The notes: generated from the letters alone by a model not told the origin. Positions 1 through 8,451 are shown, numbered from the stretch's first letter. The stretch: 64,000 nucleotides of DNA from Pseudanabaena sp. lw0831 (GCF_016584665.1 NZ_BBJB01000065.1:1-64000), one strand, 5' to 3'. Translations and numbers: made by a program.

Positions 1-98
1 CCCGCCATAACAATCTTGGGTTTGATCAAGTCATCAGAAATAAGAGCGACTCTATTTTTGCTATACAATTGCCATAGCAACAAACACATGAATTAAGT

Positions 99-1646
99 AT
101 GGATACAGCAAGTCTCAATGCTCTACTCAATAGTGGCGCGATCTTGCCAGAACTAATCGTCATTGGGACATTGGTACTCGTATTGATCGTCGATCTGATT
201 GCATCAGGGCGTAAATCGGCAAATGTTCTACCCTACATTGCGATCGCAGGTTTAGCGGTTTCAACAGGTGCTTTGGTATGGCAATGGACAAGCTTAGAAA
301 ATCCGATCGCCTTTTTGGGTAGCTTTAATAGTGACAAACTCAGCATTATTTTTCGCGGCATCATTGCTATCTCGGCACTATTCACAATCCTCGTCTCTGT
401 GCGTTATTTAGAGCAGTCAGGCGTAGTAGTAGGCGAATATCTGGTGATTTTGCTCAGTGCCACCTTGGGCGGGATGTTCCTCACTGGCGCAGACGAAATG
501 GTGATGGTATTTGTCTCACTTGAAACCTTGAGTATTTCGTCATACTTGCTGTCAGGATACACCAAGCGCGATCCCCGTTCTAACGAAGCCGCACTTAAGT
601 ACTTATTAGTCGGTGCTGCTAGCTCAGCAATTTTCCTCTATGGCATGTCTTTGCTCTACGGACTCTCTGGCGGCGAAACTTCACTAGCGGCGATCGCATC
701 GAAGATCACCGTGAGCAATACAGCCCTGATCATCTCCATGGTGTTTGTGATTGCGGGAGTTTCCTTCAAGATTTCAGCAGTACCTTTCCACCAATGGACT
801 CCTGACGTATATGAAGGTTCACCAACTCCTGTAGTTGCCTTTTTATCAATCGGCTCGAAAGTTGCAGGTTTTGGACTTGCCCTCAGATTTTTAATTACCG
901 TATTCCCTCTTGCTTCATTGCAATGGCATTATGTGTTTGTGGTCTTGACCGTTTTGAGCATGGTCTTGGGTAATGTCGTTGCGATCGCGCAAACTAGCAT
1001 CAAGCGGATGCTTGCTTATTCATCCATCGGTCAAGCAGGATTTGTGATGCTCGGCATGGCGATCGACTCCGAAGCAGGTTATGCCAGCATGATCTTTTAC
1101 TTGATCCTGTATCTATTCATGAACATGGGTGCTTTCGCCTGTGTGATTCTGTTTGCTTCTCGCACGGGAACCGATCAAATCAGCGAATACAGTGGTCTCT
1201 ACCAAAAAGACCCTCTACTCACATTGGCTCTGAGCGTTTGCTTACTCTCCCTCGGTGGTATTCCTCCTCTGGCAGGTTTCTTTGGTAAGCTCTACATTTT
1301 CTGGGCTGGTTGGCAAGCTCAAGCTTATGGCTTGGTATTGTTAGCTCTAGTCATGAGTGTAGTTTCTCTCTATTACTACATCCGCGTCGTCAAGATGATG
1401 GTAGTCAAAGAGCCTCAAGAAATGTCTGAGTCGATCAAGAACTATCCTGAGATTTCATGGACTCAGGTTGGTATGAAGCCTTTACAAGCGGCGCTCGTAT
1501 TTACACTTATATTTACTGCGATCGCAGGTATTGCTTCTAATCCTCTCTTCTCCCTATCCAATCAAGCTGTAAAAGAAACCAAGTTTCTCCAAGCTAAAGC
1601 TCCAATATCAAAACCAGTTGCAGTCTTACCAACAACTGCACAGTAA
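99..1646 (+). CDS. ndhB: NAD(P)H-quinone oxidoreductase subunit 2 (NdhB)
   Basis: Proton-pumping antiporter-like subunit of the thylakoid NDH-1 complex, which serves cyclic electron flow, respiration and CO2 uptake. The 515-residue product is hydrophobic throughout, with about 14 predicted membrane segments, and carries the proton-translocation core of the family ([20 protein letters not shown] near residues 225-245, a Lys/His-rich helix). Length fits cyanobacterial NdhB. The ATG at 99 is the only good start; no strong Shine-Dalgarno sequence precedes it. The gene stands alone, as ndhB usually does in cyanobacteria, and ends in a hairpin terminator. Family assignment is firm. Confidence 0.97.
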   Translation: MDTASLNALLNSGAILPELIVIGTLVLVLIVDLIASGRKSANVLPYIAIAGLAVSTGALVWQWTSLENPIAFLGSFNSDKLSIIFRGIIAISALFTILVSVRYLEQSGVVVGEYLVILLSATLGGMFLTGADEMVMVFVSLETLSISSYLLSGYTKRDPRSNEAALKYLLVGAASSAIFLYGMSLLYGLSGGETSLAAIASKITVSNTALIISMVFVIAGVSFKISAVPFHQWTPDVYEGSPTPVVAFLSIGSKVAGFGLALRFLITVFPLASLQWHYVFVVLTVLSMVLGNVVAIAQTSIKRMLAYSSIGQAGFVMLGMAIDSEAGYASMIFYLILYLFMNMGAFACVILFASRTGTDQISEYSGLYQKDPLLTLALSVCLLSLGGIPPLAGFFGKLYIFWAGWQAQAYGLVLLALVMSVVSLYYYIRVVKMMVVKEPQEMSESIKNYPEISWTQVGMKPLQAALVFTLIFTAIAGIASNPLFSLSNQAVKETKFLQAKAPISKPVAVLPTTAQ

Positions 1647-1675
1647 AAAAAAGGGACGCTTTGCGTCCCTTTTTT
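1647..1675 (+). terminator. Hairpin terminator of ndhB
   Basis: Perfect 13-bp arms with a TTT loop (apex GCTTTGC), A-rich on the 5' side and T-rich on the 3' side, starting directly after the ndhB stop codon. It fits a rho-independent terminator and also belongs to the GC-NNN-GC apex family. Confidence 0.85.
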
Positions 1676-1762
1676 TGCGTTGTCTGTGGCATTTTCAGAA
1701 GTATCTTGGGTGTCGATTAGACTAATACATACAAGTTATATATAGCGCAGCTTTTAGAAATA

Positions 1763-2512
1763 ATGACGACACGCTTAGAGAAAGTACGACAACTTCAAAA
1801 TATTCTTATTGCCCGTGCAACACATGAAGATACGAAAGATGATGATTATAGTATTCTCCGTTTAGAGTTATTAAGAGATAGCACAGTCAGAGATCTTCTG
1901 CCTCAATTTGTTAGAACTTGTGATGAACTATCAAAATTCTGGGGTTTTATTAAATCAAAGTTCAGTACCTACCAAGAACGGAAAAACTTTATATGGGAAG
2001 AGTTTGGTTCGTTGATTATATCTTTAGAGCAAAATATTATTGCGGCTCAACCAGCAGATGACGACATTTCCACAATCCTTGTTGAGTTTGATACTGAACA
2101 TGTGCATATTGCTTGGCAAAAAGCTCTGGAGCGCAGAGATGAAGATCCAGAAGCAGCAATTACTATGGCACGTACATTACTTGAATCAGTTTGTAAACAT
2201 ATTTTGGATGACGCAAGTATTGCTTACAGCGATAAAGATGATTTGCTTAAACTCTATAGAGAAACTGCTAAACAACTTAATATGGCTCCTGAACAGCATC
2301 AAGAAGAAGTCTTCAAGCAAATTCTTAGTGGTTGTTTTTCAGTAATTCACGGACTTGGAACCTTACGCAATAAGTTGAGTGATGCTCATGGTAAAGGGAA
2401 AAAAGCCATTAAACCATCTCCTCGACACACTACACTCGCAGTCAACTTAGCAGGGTCAATGGCTGCATTTTTGGTCACAACTTGGGAAGAAAGAGTATCG
2501 AAATCTACCTAA
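1763..2512 (+). CDS. Abortive-infection C-terminal (Abi_C) HEPN-like protein
   Basis: Soluble 249-residue protein. The C-terminal half, about residues 125-245, resembles the Abi_C family: an ARTLLESVCKHIL helix, then GTLRNKLSDAHG near 199-210 and a helix ending AAFLVTTW. R202-N-x5-H209 fits the R-x4-6-H active-site pattern of HEPN ribonucleases, so RNA cleavage during phage stress is possible but inferred. The N-terminal 110 residues, including a WGFIKSKF stretch, are unfamiliar. It lies after the ndhB terminator and before DUF433 and nuclease-like genes, in an A+T-richer patch than ndhB. No partner antitoxin is evident unless the DUF433 gene serves that role. Confidence 0.7.
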   Translation: MTTRLEKVRQLQNILIARATHEDTKDDDYSILRLELLRDSTVRDLLPQFVRTCDELSKFWGFIKSKFSTYQERKNFIWEEFGSLIISLEQNIIAAQPADDDISTILVEFDTEHVHIAWQKALERRDEDPEAAITMARTLLESVCKHILDDASIAYSDKDDLLKLYRETAKQLNMAPEQHQEEVFKQILSGCFSVIHGLGTLRNKLSDAHGKGKKAIKPSPRHTTLAVNLAGSMAAFLVTTWEERVSKST

Positions 2513-2622
2513 AAAATGGATTAAATAGTTAAAGAATACCTACAACAAACTTTAGATAGTTAATTTTCGAGGTGATCTAATTGCTTAGTTAAAATAGAAT
2601 TTACATAAAAGAGTCAACAACT

Positions 2623-2958
2623 ATGCTTTTAGAATACTATTTCGATTTTCTAAACCCTGATGACATAAGCATCAAAGGTCATCGTATAGGTATCCAAGAT
2701 GTCATCAAATACTATTTAAGCGGCTATAGTCCCGAAGAAATTTTAGAAGAACTACCAAGCTTAAACCTAGAAAAAATCTATGCCGTAATTACCTATTATT
2801 GGCGTAATCGCACTCAAGTTGATGCATATATGTTCCGCCTAGAGCAGTCTCAGGAACAATACTATCAAGAATGGCTTAAAAAAGAACCTTCAGAAGTGAT
2901 AGTAAGATTGCGATCTCATAGAGATCTGGTAAAAAAAGAACTTTTACGCATTTCATGA
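2623..2958 (+). CDS. DUF433 small protein, antitoxin-like
   Basis: 111 residues. The middle (GHRIGIQDVIKYYLSGYS, then PEEILEELPSLNLEKIYAVITYYW, residues ~19-65) matches the DUF433 helix-turn-helix-like fold. DUF433 proteins often sit beside PIN-like toxins (DUF5615) and are treated as antitoxin candidates; no PIN gene follows here. The C-terminal tail, rich in Gln, Glu and Lys (residues 66-111), is typical of cyanobacterial members. Part of this gene is copied at 3973-4040. The next gene encodes a nuclease-like protein 77 bp downstream. Family call is good, function unknown. Confidence 0.75.
   Translation: MLLEYYFDFLNPDDISIKGHRIGIQDVIKYYLSGYSPEEILEELPSLNLEKIYAVITYYWRNRTQVDAYMFRLEQSQEQYYQEWLKKEPSEVIVRLRSHRDLVKKELLRIS
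2711..2780 (+). repeat. Donor copy A1 of a partial duplication (DUF433 segment)
   Basis: About 65 bp, nearly identical to 3973-4040 apart from a few substitutions and two one-base length differences, in a T run and an A run. It codes for the LSGYSPEEILEELPSLNLEK core of the DUF433 protein. Confidence 0.85.
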
Positions 2959-3021
2959 AAAGAAAATATGACTGTTTATGCAACTTTTTTAGACAAACTG
3001 TAAAATAGCTGTATCGGTTGA

Positions 3022-3081
3022 CTGAGAATATTCCTATGGTTGTCACATTACCTATTTCTAAAACTATTTTAGCGATCGCAG
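3022..3081 (+). repeat. Donor copy A2 of the partial duplication
   Basis: About 60 bp spanning the start of the nuclease-like gene, repeated at 4045-4104. The stretch from the ATG through a GCGATCGC site is almost identical in both copies. Confidence 0.85.
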
Positions 3082-3671
3082 ATGTTGAAGACAAATTTCA
3101 ACTTTTGCCTTGCACCGCGCCTACATTTTTTAGAGAATGGCAGGAAAATTTACCAGAACTCACCGAGATTGAATACGCAGCAATCGATCGCCTATTAGTA
3201 CGATTTGCAGCACATAGAAGGCGAGGTATTTTAGCCGAAGGTGCTGTTGACAAGCTCATGATCTCACCATTGTTAGATTTGGTTGGCTTTTACGAACCTG
3301 AATACGAGGTGCGAACTGAAGAATCAGTTGAATTCGCGCTAGAAGGTGATGAAGAAGTTTTGCGCGGAAGAATTGATACTCTAATTGTGCGTGAAAAGCT
3401 ATGGATATTAGTGATTGAGGCAAAACGCACGATTATGGCTTCGTTAGCAATGCCACAAGCTTTGTCATACATGATGTGTAACCCACAACCTGATATCCCA
3501 TCTTTTGGGCTAATTACCAATGGTGATGAGTTTATTTTCCTGAAGGCGATCTCCAAGCCAACTCCCCTATACAGTGCTTCGCGATTATATTCAATATTTT
3601 TTCCCACTGGTAGTCAAGATTTAGCTGAAGTGTTCCGCGTCTTGAAGAAGATTAAGGAGCAAATAGGGTAG
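3036..3671 (+). CDS. PD-(D/E)XK nuclease-like protein (HsdR N-terminal-like)
   Basis: Stand-alone protein resembling the N-terminal nuclease domain of type I restriction R subunits and related cyanobacterial proteins. Visible motifs: GRIDTLIV then LVIEAKRT, giving the D-x13-E-x-K signature (D114, E128, K130 from this start), and a later QALSYMM helix. No helicase, HsdM or HsdS gene is near, so it is not a complete restriction system. A TTG at 3018 would add six residues. I prefer the ATG at 3036 because the duplicated copy at 4060 keeps this ATG and its context. Function beyond a likely nuclease fold is unknown. Confidence 0.65.
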   Translation: MVVTLPISKTILAIADVEDKFQLLPCTAPTFFREWQENLPELTEIEYAAIDRLLVRFAAHRRRGILAEGAVDKLMISPLLDLVGFYEPEYEVRTEESVEFALEGDEEVLRGRIDTLIVREKLWILVIEAKRTIMASLAMPQALSYMMCNPQPDIPSFGLITNGDEFIFLKAISKPTPLYSASRLYSIFFPTGSQDLAEVFRVLKKIKEQIG

Positions 3672-3685
3672 ATACAAAGTAATTT

Positions 3686-4045
3686 ATGAAACCTAAATTT
3701 CCTTTATTCTCTGAAGTTGTCTTGCTGCAAGATATACCCATGTATAACCTCAAACGGGGTTCAGTTGCTACGGTTGTAGAACATTATCCCATGACTGAAT
3801 TGGCGCAAGATGGTTATAGTCTTGAAGGGTTTAATATTCCAAATGTGACAGTCGAAGTTGCCGAATCACAAATTATCTCTGTCGAACAATGGCAAAAAGA
3901 GATGAAAATACTAGAAAAACTACATCAATTAAGCGTAGTAAAACTAGTTCATTTAGAGTTGTACATCGAGAAACTATTAAGCGGCTACAGTCCCGAAGAA
4001 ATTTTGGAAGAACTACCAAGCTTAAACCTAGAAAAATCTATTTAG
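3686..4045 (+). CDS. DUF4926 protein with a captured DUF433 tail
   Basis: 119 residues. Residues ~1-75 (FSEVVLLQDIP, LKRGSVATVVEHYP, YSLEGFNIPNVTVEVAESQI) match DUF4926, a small SH3-barrel-like family often found beside toxin-like genes. The last ~22 residues (LSGYSPEEILEELPSLNLEK) repeat the core of the upstream DUF433 protein and come from the duplicated segment, so this is a fusion created by rearrangement. The junction (residues ~76-97) has no clear family. No good ribosome site precedes the ATG. Whether the chimera is stable is unknown; the DUF4926 part looks intact. Confidence 0.6.
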   Translation: MKPKFPLFSEVVLLQDIPMYNLKRGSVATVVEHYPMTELAQDGYSLEGFNIPNVTVEVAESQIISVEQWQKEMKILEKLHQLSVVKLVHLELYIEKLLSGYSPEEILEELPSLNLEKSI

Positions 4046-4104
4046 CTGAAAATACTCTTATGGCTGTCACATTACCTATTTCTAAAACTATTTTAGCGAT
4101 CGCA
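3973..4104 (+). repeat. Rearranged copy of DUF433 and nuclease-start segments
   Basis: Composite of A1 (2711-2780) joined to A2 (3022-3081), with about 240 bp of the original order missing at the junction near 4040. One-base deletions relative to A1 shift the DUF433 frame. The simplest reading is a tandem duplication of the 2.6-3.1 kb region followed by internal deletion. Confidence 0.85.
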
Positions 4105-4143
4105 TATACTCATAATGCTTTGGAGGATCGGAATGAGAGCTAA
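4060..4143 (+). pseudogene. Vestigial start of the nuclease-like gene
   Basis: Duplicate of the first ~15 codons of the gene at 3036 (MAVTLPISKTILAIA), then 12 unrelated codons and a stop. It has no nuclease motifs. The strong ribosome site of the next gene (GGAGG at 4122-4126) lies inside it, so the short frame could couple translation, but I regard it as debris. Confidence 0.6.
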
Positions 4144-4609
4144 AGTTCTACCTTGCTTTTTTGCGATCGCGTTATCAGGCTCATTTACACAAGAACTCGT
4201 AAGTGCTCCACTAAAGAATAATTGCACATTGAAAGAAACTAATGGCGTTAAACAGGCAAGACTGTCTGGAGATGTGAGTGGAAAGCTCACATGGAATGCT
4301 TGTACCAGTATCATCCAAGTTTTTGTTTTCGAGTTCCCTACTAAGCGAGGTGTTCTATTAACACATGCGGAAGCACTCACTAAAGCAGCAAGTCTTGTAC
4401 GAGAGTGGAGGAAAGAAACACAGACAGGATTAGATCCTTATCGTGAATTCCCTGAAGCTCTCGAAAAAAGAGCAATCCAGAAAAAGCGTTATGTCTTCGG
4501 TGAAAATATTCCAGTTAGTGACTTGCGGGGCTGGGCAGGAACATCAGTTAACATTAGTTCGTCTTCCCAAACAACCCAACTTACTATTCGGTATTGGGTT
4601 AATCCCTAA
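4133..4609 (+). CDS. Exported hypothetical protein
   Basis: 158 residues from the ATG at 4133, chosen because GGAGG at 4122-4126 sits 6 bp upstream; an ATG at 4115 would lack a ribosome site. The N-terminus (MRAKVLPCFFAIALSGSFTQ) is a plausible signal peptide. The mature part has no motif I recognise; it has two Cys (in NNCTLKE and NACTSI) that could form a disulfide and a beta-rich C-terminus. It is followed 41 bp later by another secreted protein on the same strand, so the two may be co-transcribed. Function unknown. Confidence 0.6.
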   Translation: MRAKVLPCFFAIALSGSFTQELVSAPLKNNCTLKETNGVKQARLSGDVSGKLTWNACTSIIQVFVFEFPTKRGVLLTHAEALTKAASLVREWRKETQTGLDPYREFPEALEKRAIQKKRYVFGENIPVSDLRGWAGTSVNISSSSQTTQLTIRYWVNP

Positions 4610-4650
4610 TGGTTCTCCAGTTTTGCAGAAAGTCAGTTGGAATTGGATAA

Positions 4651-5448
4651 ATGATAAAAAGTCTTGGAATCGCATTAATTATAGGATTTTCATCAATTAG
4701 TTGTCTTCCTGCTTTGGCAAGCACAAAGACTAATTTAGAATTGCCAAAATCTGAAACTGTTATTAACGAAGATATTGACAACAACGGAAAACCCGATCGC
4801 ATTGTTGCTAGCTATTTTATTCGTCCAGTTTTAGTTCCCAAATATGACTCAAACGCTTGTCAGACATTATCAGGGAAGTTTGTGAGATATACCTTGTATG
4901 CTGATGGACAGCAAACAGGTAAGGTCATTCTTGAACAGTCCTATGGGACTAGTCTGGCTAGTTACTGGATTCATAAATTAACTTTGGATAAAGATCTAGA
5001 TGGCAATGGGCGAAAAGAACTATTGTTTTACATGGGTGATGACACCAGTCAAGAGAGTATGTATCTCTTTATCAAGCCAGATGGAGTAAAGACAGTTTAT
5101 CTTGGAGTTACGGATTTACCTGGAGCAAGTCTCAACGAAAATTTTGATTTGCAGTTTTTCAGAGGAGAAGTGATTGCACAATGGAATCAAATAGAACAGT
5201 TATGGAAGAGTCAAAACAAACGGTACGTATGGACGTTAGGCGATTGTGTCGAAATTCGGGAACGTCCAGATGCGCGATCAAATATTGTCAGTATGATGTC
5301 AAAGCATGAGGTTCTCACTGTTTTTCAGTCTCAAACAGATAGTGGTTGGATTGGGGTAGAGTTTCCATATGGAAAGAAAGGATGGATTAAAAAGAATAAT
5401 ATTAGTTTTACTTCGCCAGTAAGTATGATTCGTTTCGCCAAACCATAG
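4651..5448 (+). CDS. Exported protein with SH3-like C-terminal domain
   Basis: 265 residues. A signal peptide is clear (MIKSLGIALIIGFSSISCLP, cleavage near ALA-S). Two Asp/Asn-rich loops (DIDNNGKPDR at ~41-50 and DKDLDGNGRKE near 113-123) look like calcium-binding FG-GAP/EF-hand-type loops. The C-terminal ~65 residues (CVEIRERPDARSNIVS, then GWIGVEFPYGKKGWI) resemble a bacterial SH3 domain that may bind cell wall. A periplasmic or envelope role is likely, partner unknown. The gene converges with the hydrolase gene, with only 5 bp between their stop codons. Confidence 0.65.
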   Translation: MIKSLGIALIIGFSSISCLPALASTKTNLELPKSETVINEDIDNNGKPDRIVASYFIRPVLVPKYDSNACQTLSGKFVRYTLYADGQQTGKVILEQSYGTSLASYWIHKLTLDKDLDGNGRKELLFYMGDDTSQESMYLFIKPDGVKTVYLGVTDLPGASLNENFDLQFFRGEVIAQWNQIEQLWKSQNKRYVWTLGDCVEIRERPDARSNIVSMMSKHEVLTVFQSQTDSGWIGVEFPYGKKGWIKKNNISFTSPVSMIRFAKP

Positions 5449-5453
5449 AATAC

Positions 5454-6428
5454 TTAATGCTCAGCAATTTTATCGATCGCAGTTTTTACCGCGTTTACAA
5501 GTAGCTCTGGCTGGTCTACCCATACAAAATGACCACTTTGACTTGCCTCAACTTGCAGACAATCTGTGGATAATTGGCTTAGCTCTAGATGCATTTTATC
5601 TCGTAACTGATTAATGCTTCTCAGAGGAATAAATGCAGTCCAAAATGCAGGCTTAAAGAAGGAAGCGGCTTTAATGCTAACTATAGGTAATGAGCCAAAA
5701 TGTTTAGCGACACTCACTTGCGCTGAACTTTTGTCTAGATTGATGATCTCTCGGCTCATCGTAATCCAATGTTTGGGAAGACAAAAAGAACGCTTCACGC
5801 GATCGCGAGATTCTTCAGAAAAACTCCGTAACTCTGGCTTGATTAATTCAAATACTCTACATGTTTTCAATAATCGAATAACCCCAAATGCTGAGCCAAA
5901 GATAGACATCACAAAGCCTGACAGAAAAAACAACTTGAGAGCCTTTAATTGGAGCGGCATATTTAGCATCCCGATCTCATGCAGTCCATCGATGAGGACG
6001 ATACCCGAAACTTTTTGAGGAAACAAGTGTGCATATAGTCGGACATTGTAACTACCAAAGGAATCGCCAACCAAGATGTAAGGTGGCTCGATTTTGGCTT
6101 GAGTTAGCAGTATGTCAAGTTCCTTTACAATTTGCCCGCTGGTGCGAGGATGTGGGCTATGGTCGCTCCATCCATATCCTGCGCGATCGCAAATACATAC
6201 TCGTCCTAGTTTGGCTAATTCCTCTATCAGCAGATAGCCTTCTACGCCTCCTAAGCTATGGTCTAGCACGATTGTTGGTTTGGCTTCTCCTAGAGTATAA
6301 AGATGCAGCCGATATCCACCGACATCAATCAATTGACCAATAGGCGATCGCTTATCTTCTAAGTAGCTAGCGATCGCTTGATAAAGTGTCGTAAAAACCA
6401 GCAGAATAACTTGAATTGCGATCGGCAT
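5454..6428 (-). CDS. Alpha/beta hydrolase
   Basis: 324 residues. An N-terminal hydrophobic stretch (AIQVILLVFTTLYQAIA) may anchor it in the membrane. The core shows the fold-6 pattern: VLDHSLGG oxyanion loop (~55-61), CDRAGYGWSD (~80-89), nucleophile elbow G121-D-S123-F-G125, and a late His at H300 in QSGHFVWVDQP. The elbow has Asp where many relatives have His, which is common in this subfamily. A lid region lies between residues ~155 and 230. Substrate unknown; an esterase or lipase-like activity is a fair guess. It is 49 bp downstream of the cyclase-fusion gene on the same strand. Confidence 0.85.
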   Translation of the reverse strand: MPIAIQVILLVFTTLYQAIASYLEDKRSPIGQLIDVGGYRLHLYTLGEAKPTIVLDHSLGGVEGYLLIEELAKLGRVCICDRAGYGWSDHSPHPRTSGQIVKELDILLTQAKIEPPYILVGDSFGSYNVRLYAHLFPQKVSGIVLIDGLHEIGMLNMPLQLKALKLFFLSGFVMSIFGSAFGVIRLLKTCRVFELIKPELRSFSEESRDRVKRSFCLPKHWITMSREIINLDKSSAQVSVAKHFGSLPIVSIKAASFFKPAFWTAFIPLRSINQLRDKMHLELSQLSTDCLQVEASQSGHFVWVDQPELLVNAVKTAIDKIAEH

Positions 6429-6477
6429 TATCAGACCTTGCTATATCTCGCTACATTTGAAATCACACAAGCTTGGG

Positions 6478-8037
6478 TCATTCATAAACCACTTCAAAGG
6501 CTGATAGTTTGTCAGCTTTCCCTTTTAAGGATAACTCACCAACAGAACGACAGGAGATTTTGTCTTGCACAGCCGTAAAAGTTTCCTTGCTGATTAATAT
6601 CTGTTTAGCAATAGCTCTACTTTCAAGACGTGCCGCCACATTCACGACATCACCAAGGACAGTATAGTCCATTCGACGTTCGCTTCCCAAACAACCAGCT
6701 ATAACTTCTCCTGTATTGATGCCGATGCCAAGATTGATAATATCTGTGTTAATCCTCATCTTGTTGATTTCAGCTACCTTGTGTTGGATGGCGATCGCAC
6801 AACTAACTGCTCTTATTTCCTGATCGATTTGTTCGGTTGGAGCACCGAATACCAGCATAATTGAATCTCCAATAAACTTATCAATTGTGCCTTCATATTG
6901 GAAAACAATTTCAATGATGTCTTGAAAGTACCTGTTAAGTAGTGCAAAAATATCATCAGGAGAGGCAGTTTCGGCATAGGATGTGAAGTTACGAACGTCA
7001 CAGAACACACAAGTTACTTTACGTCTTTCACCTGCAACGATCTCGGCAAAATCTGAGCTGTGCATAATCCGATCCACCACCTGCCGAGTGACAAAGCGGC
7101 TGAACATGTCTTGCATTTGGGCTGAGCGATATTTTTCATGTTCGAGTAGATGTTGAACACGCAGTAAAGGGTTTTGAGTGATGAATCTCTTGTAGGTATT
7201 AACCCCAACCTGTTTCGATCTCAAAAGGCTTCGAGAAAAGTCTTGGATTGTCTGATGTTTAGTAATTGGTAAAGGTGTAAGAATACTTTTTTCTAAATAA
7301 TTCTGTAAAATTGGTCGTGTCTCATCATCAATCTGTAAAATTTCGTAGGTAGCACATCGACCTTTTGTTCCTTTTTGTTCACAGATCTCACAGCCCACTT
7401 CTTGCCATAGTTCTTCTGAGTGATGAGTACTGGGGTCTAACAATTGCATTGATTCGAGACTTACTTGAATTGGGCGCGCACAATTTGAACATAAGATAGG
7501 TAAAAGTGCCTGTGACCAAATACAAGAAAATAGCTGAAGAATTTCCGAGTAATTTATTCCTTTCCAATCTCGAAAACTGTAGACAACATCAATCCCTATA
7601 TAAGGTGTGTCAATACTAGTAAAGATCCATCGTTTTTGTTGAGCTGCAAGAAAGACTGCACGATAGTTTCTTGAGTCCATTCTGTCAAAAACAAAAATAC
7701 TAGAAGAATCTTGAATTGAATTTTCTATTGCTTCCATCCAAGCGATTTCTGTCGGTGTAACAATCTGAATTGACCAGTTTTCTGGTAGTTCACAATAGAA
7801 ATTCAGATCTTCTGTAAAAAGTTTGACTGGTAATCCTGACTTGGTAAACTCTTGTACAATTGCTAATAAAATTGTGAGCTTACCTGTTTGAGTTTGACCA
7901 GTAGTGGCAAAAATGCCAGGTGAGCATTTCAGGATTCTTTGCACAAACTCTAACTCTAAGGTTGAAGTTGATGGAATCAAGTCTAGAAATGGAATTATAC
8001 CTTGAAGTTTCGCGATTATAGGATTAGGAGGTTCCAT
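6478..8037 (-). CDS. GspE/PilB-like ATPase domain fused to class III adenylate cyclase
   Basis: 519 residues in two parts. Residues ~30-240 resemble the motor ATPases of type II secretion/type IV pili: a P-loop (G47 to T55, GQTQTGKLT), an IFVFDRMDSRN segment at the Walker B position, a TSID stretch where the family His box sits, and a four-Cys zinc motif (C183-x2-C186, C216-x2-C219) with GRCATYEIL. Residues ~335-519 are a class III cyclase: metal-binding D347 and D391, substrate residues K387 and T459, and N466/R470. Lys with Thr is the class IIIb pattern of bicarbonate-responsive cyclases. No pilus genes are near. The domain calls are firm; coupling of a pilus-type motor to cAMP synthesis is inference. 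Confidence 0.85.
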   Translation of the reverse strand: MEPPNPIIAKLQGIIPFLDLIPSTSTLELEFVQRILKCSPGIFATTGQTQTGKLTILLAIVQEFTKSGLPVKLFTEDLNFYCELPENWSIQIVTPTEIAWMEAIENSIQDSSSIFVFDRMDSRNYRAVFLAAQQKRWIFTSIDTPYIGIDVVYSFRDWKGINYSEILQLFSCIWSQALLPILCSNCARPIQVSLESMQLLDPSTHHSEELWQEVGCEICEQKGTKGRCATYEILQIDDETRPILQNYLEKSILTPLPITKHQTIQDFSRSLLRSKQVGVNTYKRFITQNPLLRVQHLLEHEKYRSAQMQDMFSRFVTRQVVDRIMHSSDFAEIVAGERRKVTCVFCDVRNFTSYAETASPDDIFALLNRYFQDIIEIVFQYEGTIDKFIGDSIMLVFGAPTEQIDQEIRAVSCAIAIQHKVAEINKMRINTDIINLGIGINTGEVIAGCLGSERRMDYTVLGDVVNVAARLESRAIAKQILISKETFTAVQDKISCRSVGELSLKGKADKLSAFEVVYE

Positions 8038-8121
8038 AGATGTTAAACCATAAATTGTTAGCTGGAATTATGTTACCCCAATTTTTAGATGCAGAAAGAC
8101 ATTGGTGATCGCTTGCCGTGA

Positions 8122-8244
8122 TTATCTAGCGATTAAGCGATCGCGGATTCCCAATTGATTAAGCCGTTGTTCAGTTTCTTGATGAATTAATGCAGTGTTA
8201 TGTTGACGTTCTAAAAGATACGCATCAACTTCAGATTTAGCTAT
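8122..8244 (-). pseudogene. DUF433 C-terminal remnant behind DUF6887
   Basis: Reading on past the DUF6887 stop in the same frame gives about 38 codons (AKSEVDAYLLERQHN up to IRDRLIAR then TAA) that resemble the C-terminal tail of cyanobacterial DUF433 proteins. It has no start codon and no DUF433 core. Most likely the scar of a deletion that joined the two small genes. Confidence 0.55.
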
Positions 8245-8451
8245 CTAGACTTTTGCTGCTTTCACTTTTCGCAAAACTGCTGCTTGAATTTTCTCGTCAA
8301 AATCAGGAGCATCTACAGTTGTAATAATCTCTCGTTTGCGATCAGCAAGTCTATCTAGATAAGCTCTGAAAGCAATCTTATCTTCACGATGCAGAAGAAA
8401 ATGTTGTCTTAATTCCTGATCTGACATAGCCTCATAGTTAACTTCACTCAT
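8245..8451 (-). CDS. DUF6887 family small protein
   Basis: 68 residues, N-terminus MSEVNYEAMSDQELRQHFL followed by a charged helix containing DRLADRKREIIT, the usual look of DUF6887. Members nearly always pair with DUF6888, as here: its ATG overlaps the TGA of the upstream gene (TGATG), so translation is probably coupled. The family has been suggested as toxin-antitoxin-like because of its size, pairing and patchy distribution, but no activity is established. The last residues may be altered, because the gene runs into a DUF433 remnant right after the stop. Confidence 0.75.
   Translation of the reverse strand: MSEVNYEAMSDQELRQHFLLHREDKIAFRAYLDRLADRKREIITTVDAPDFDEKIQAAVLRKVKAAKV

Noticed and set aside
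3036-3671. Complete type I restriction system
   Set aside because: Only an HsdR N-terminal-like domain is present; no helicase, methylase or specificity gene is near.
6029-6343. Plus-strand open frames inside the alpha/beta hydrolase gene
   Set aside because: They are shadows of the minus-strand gene, without ribosome sites or families.
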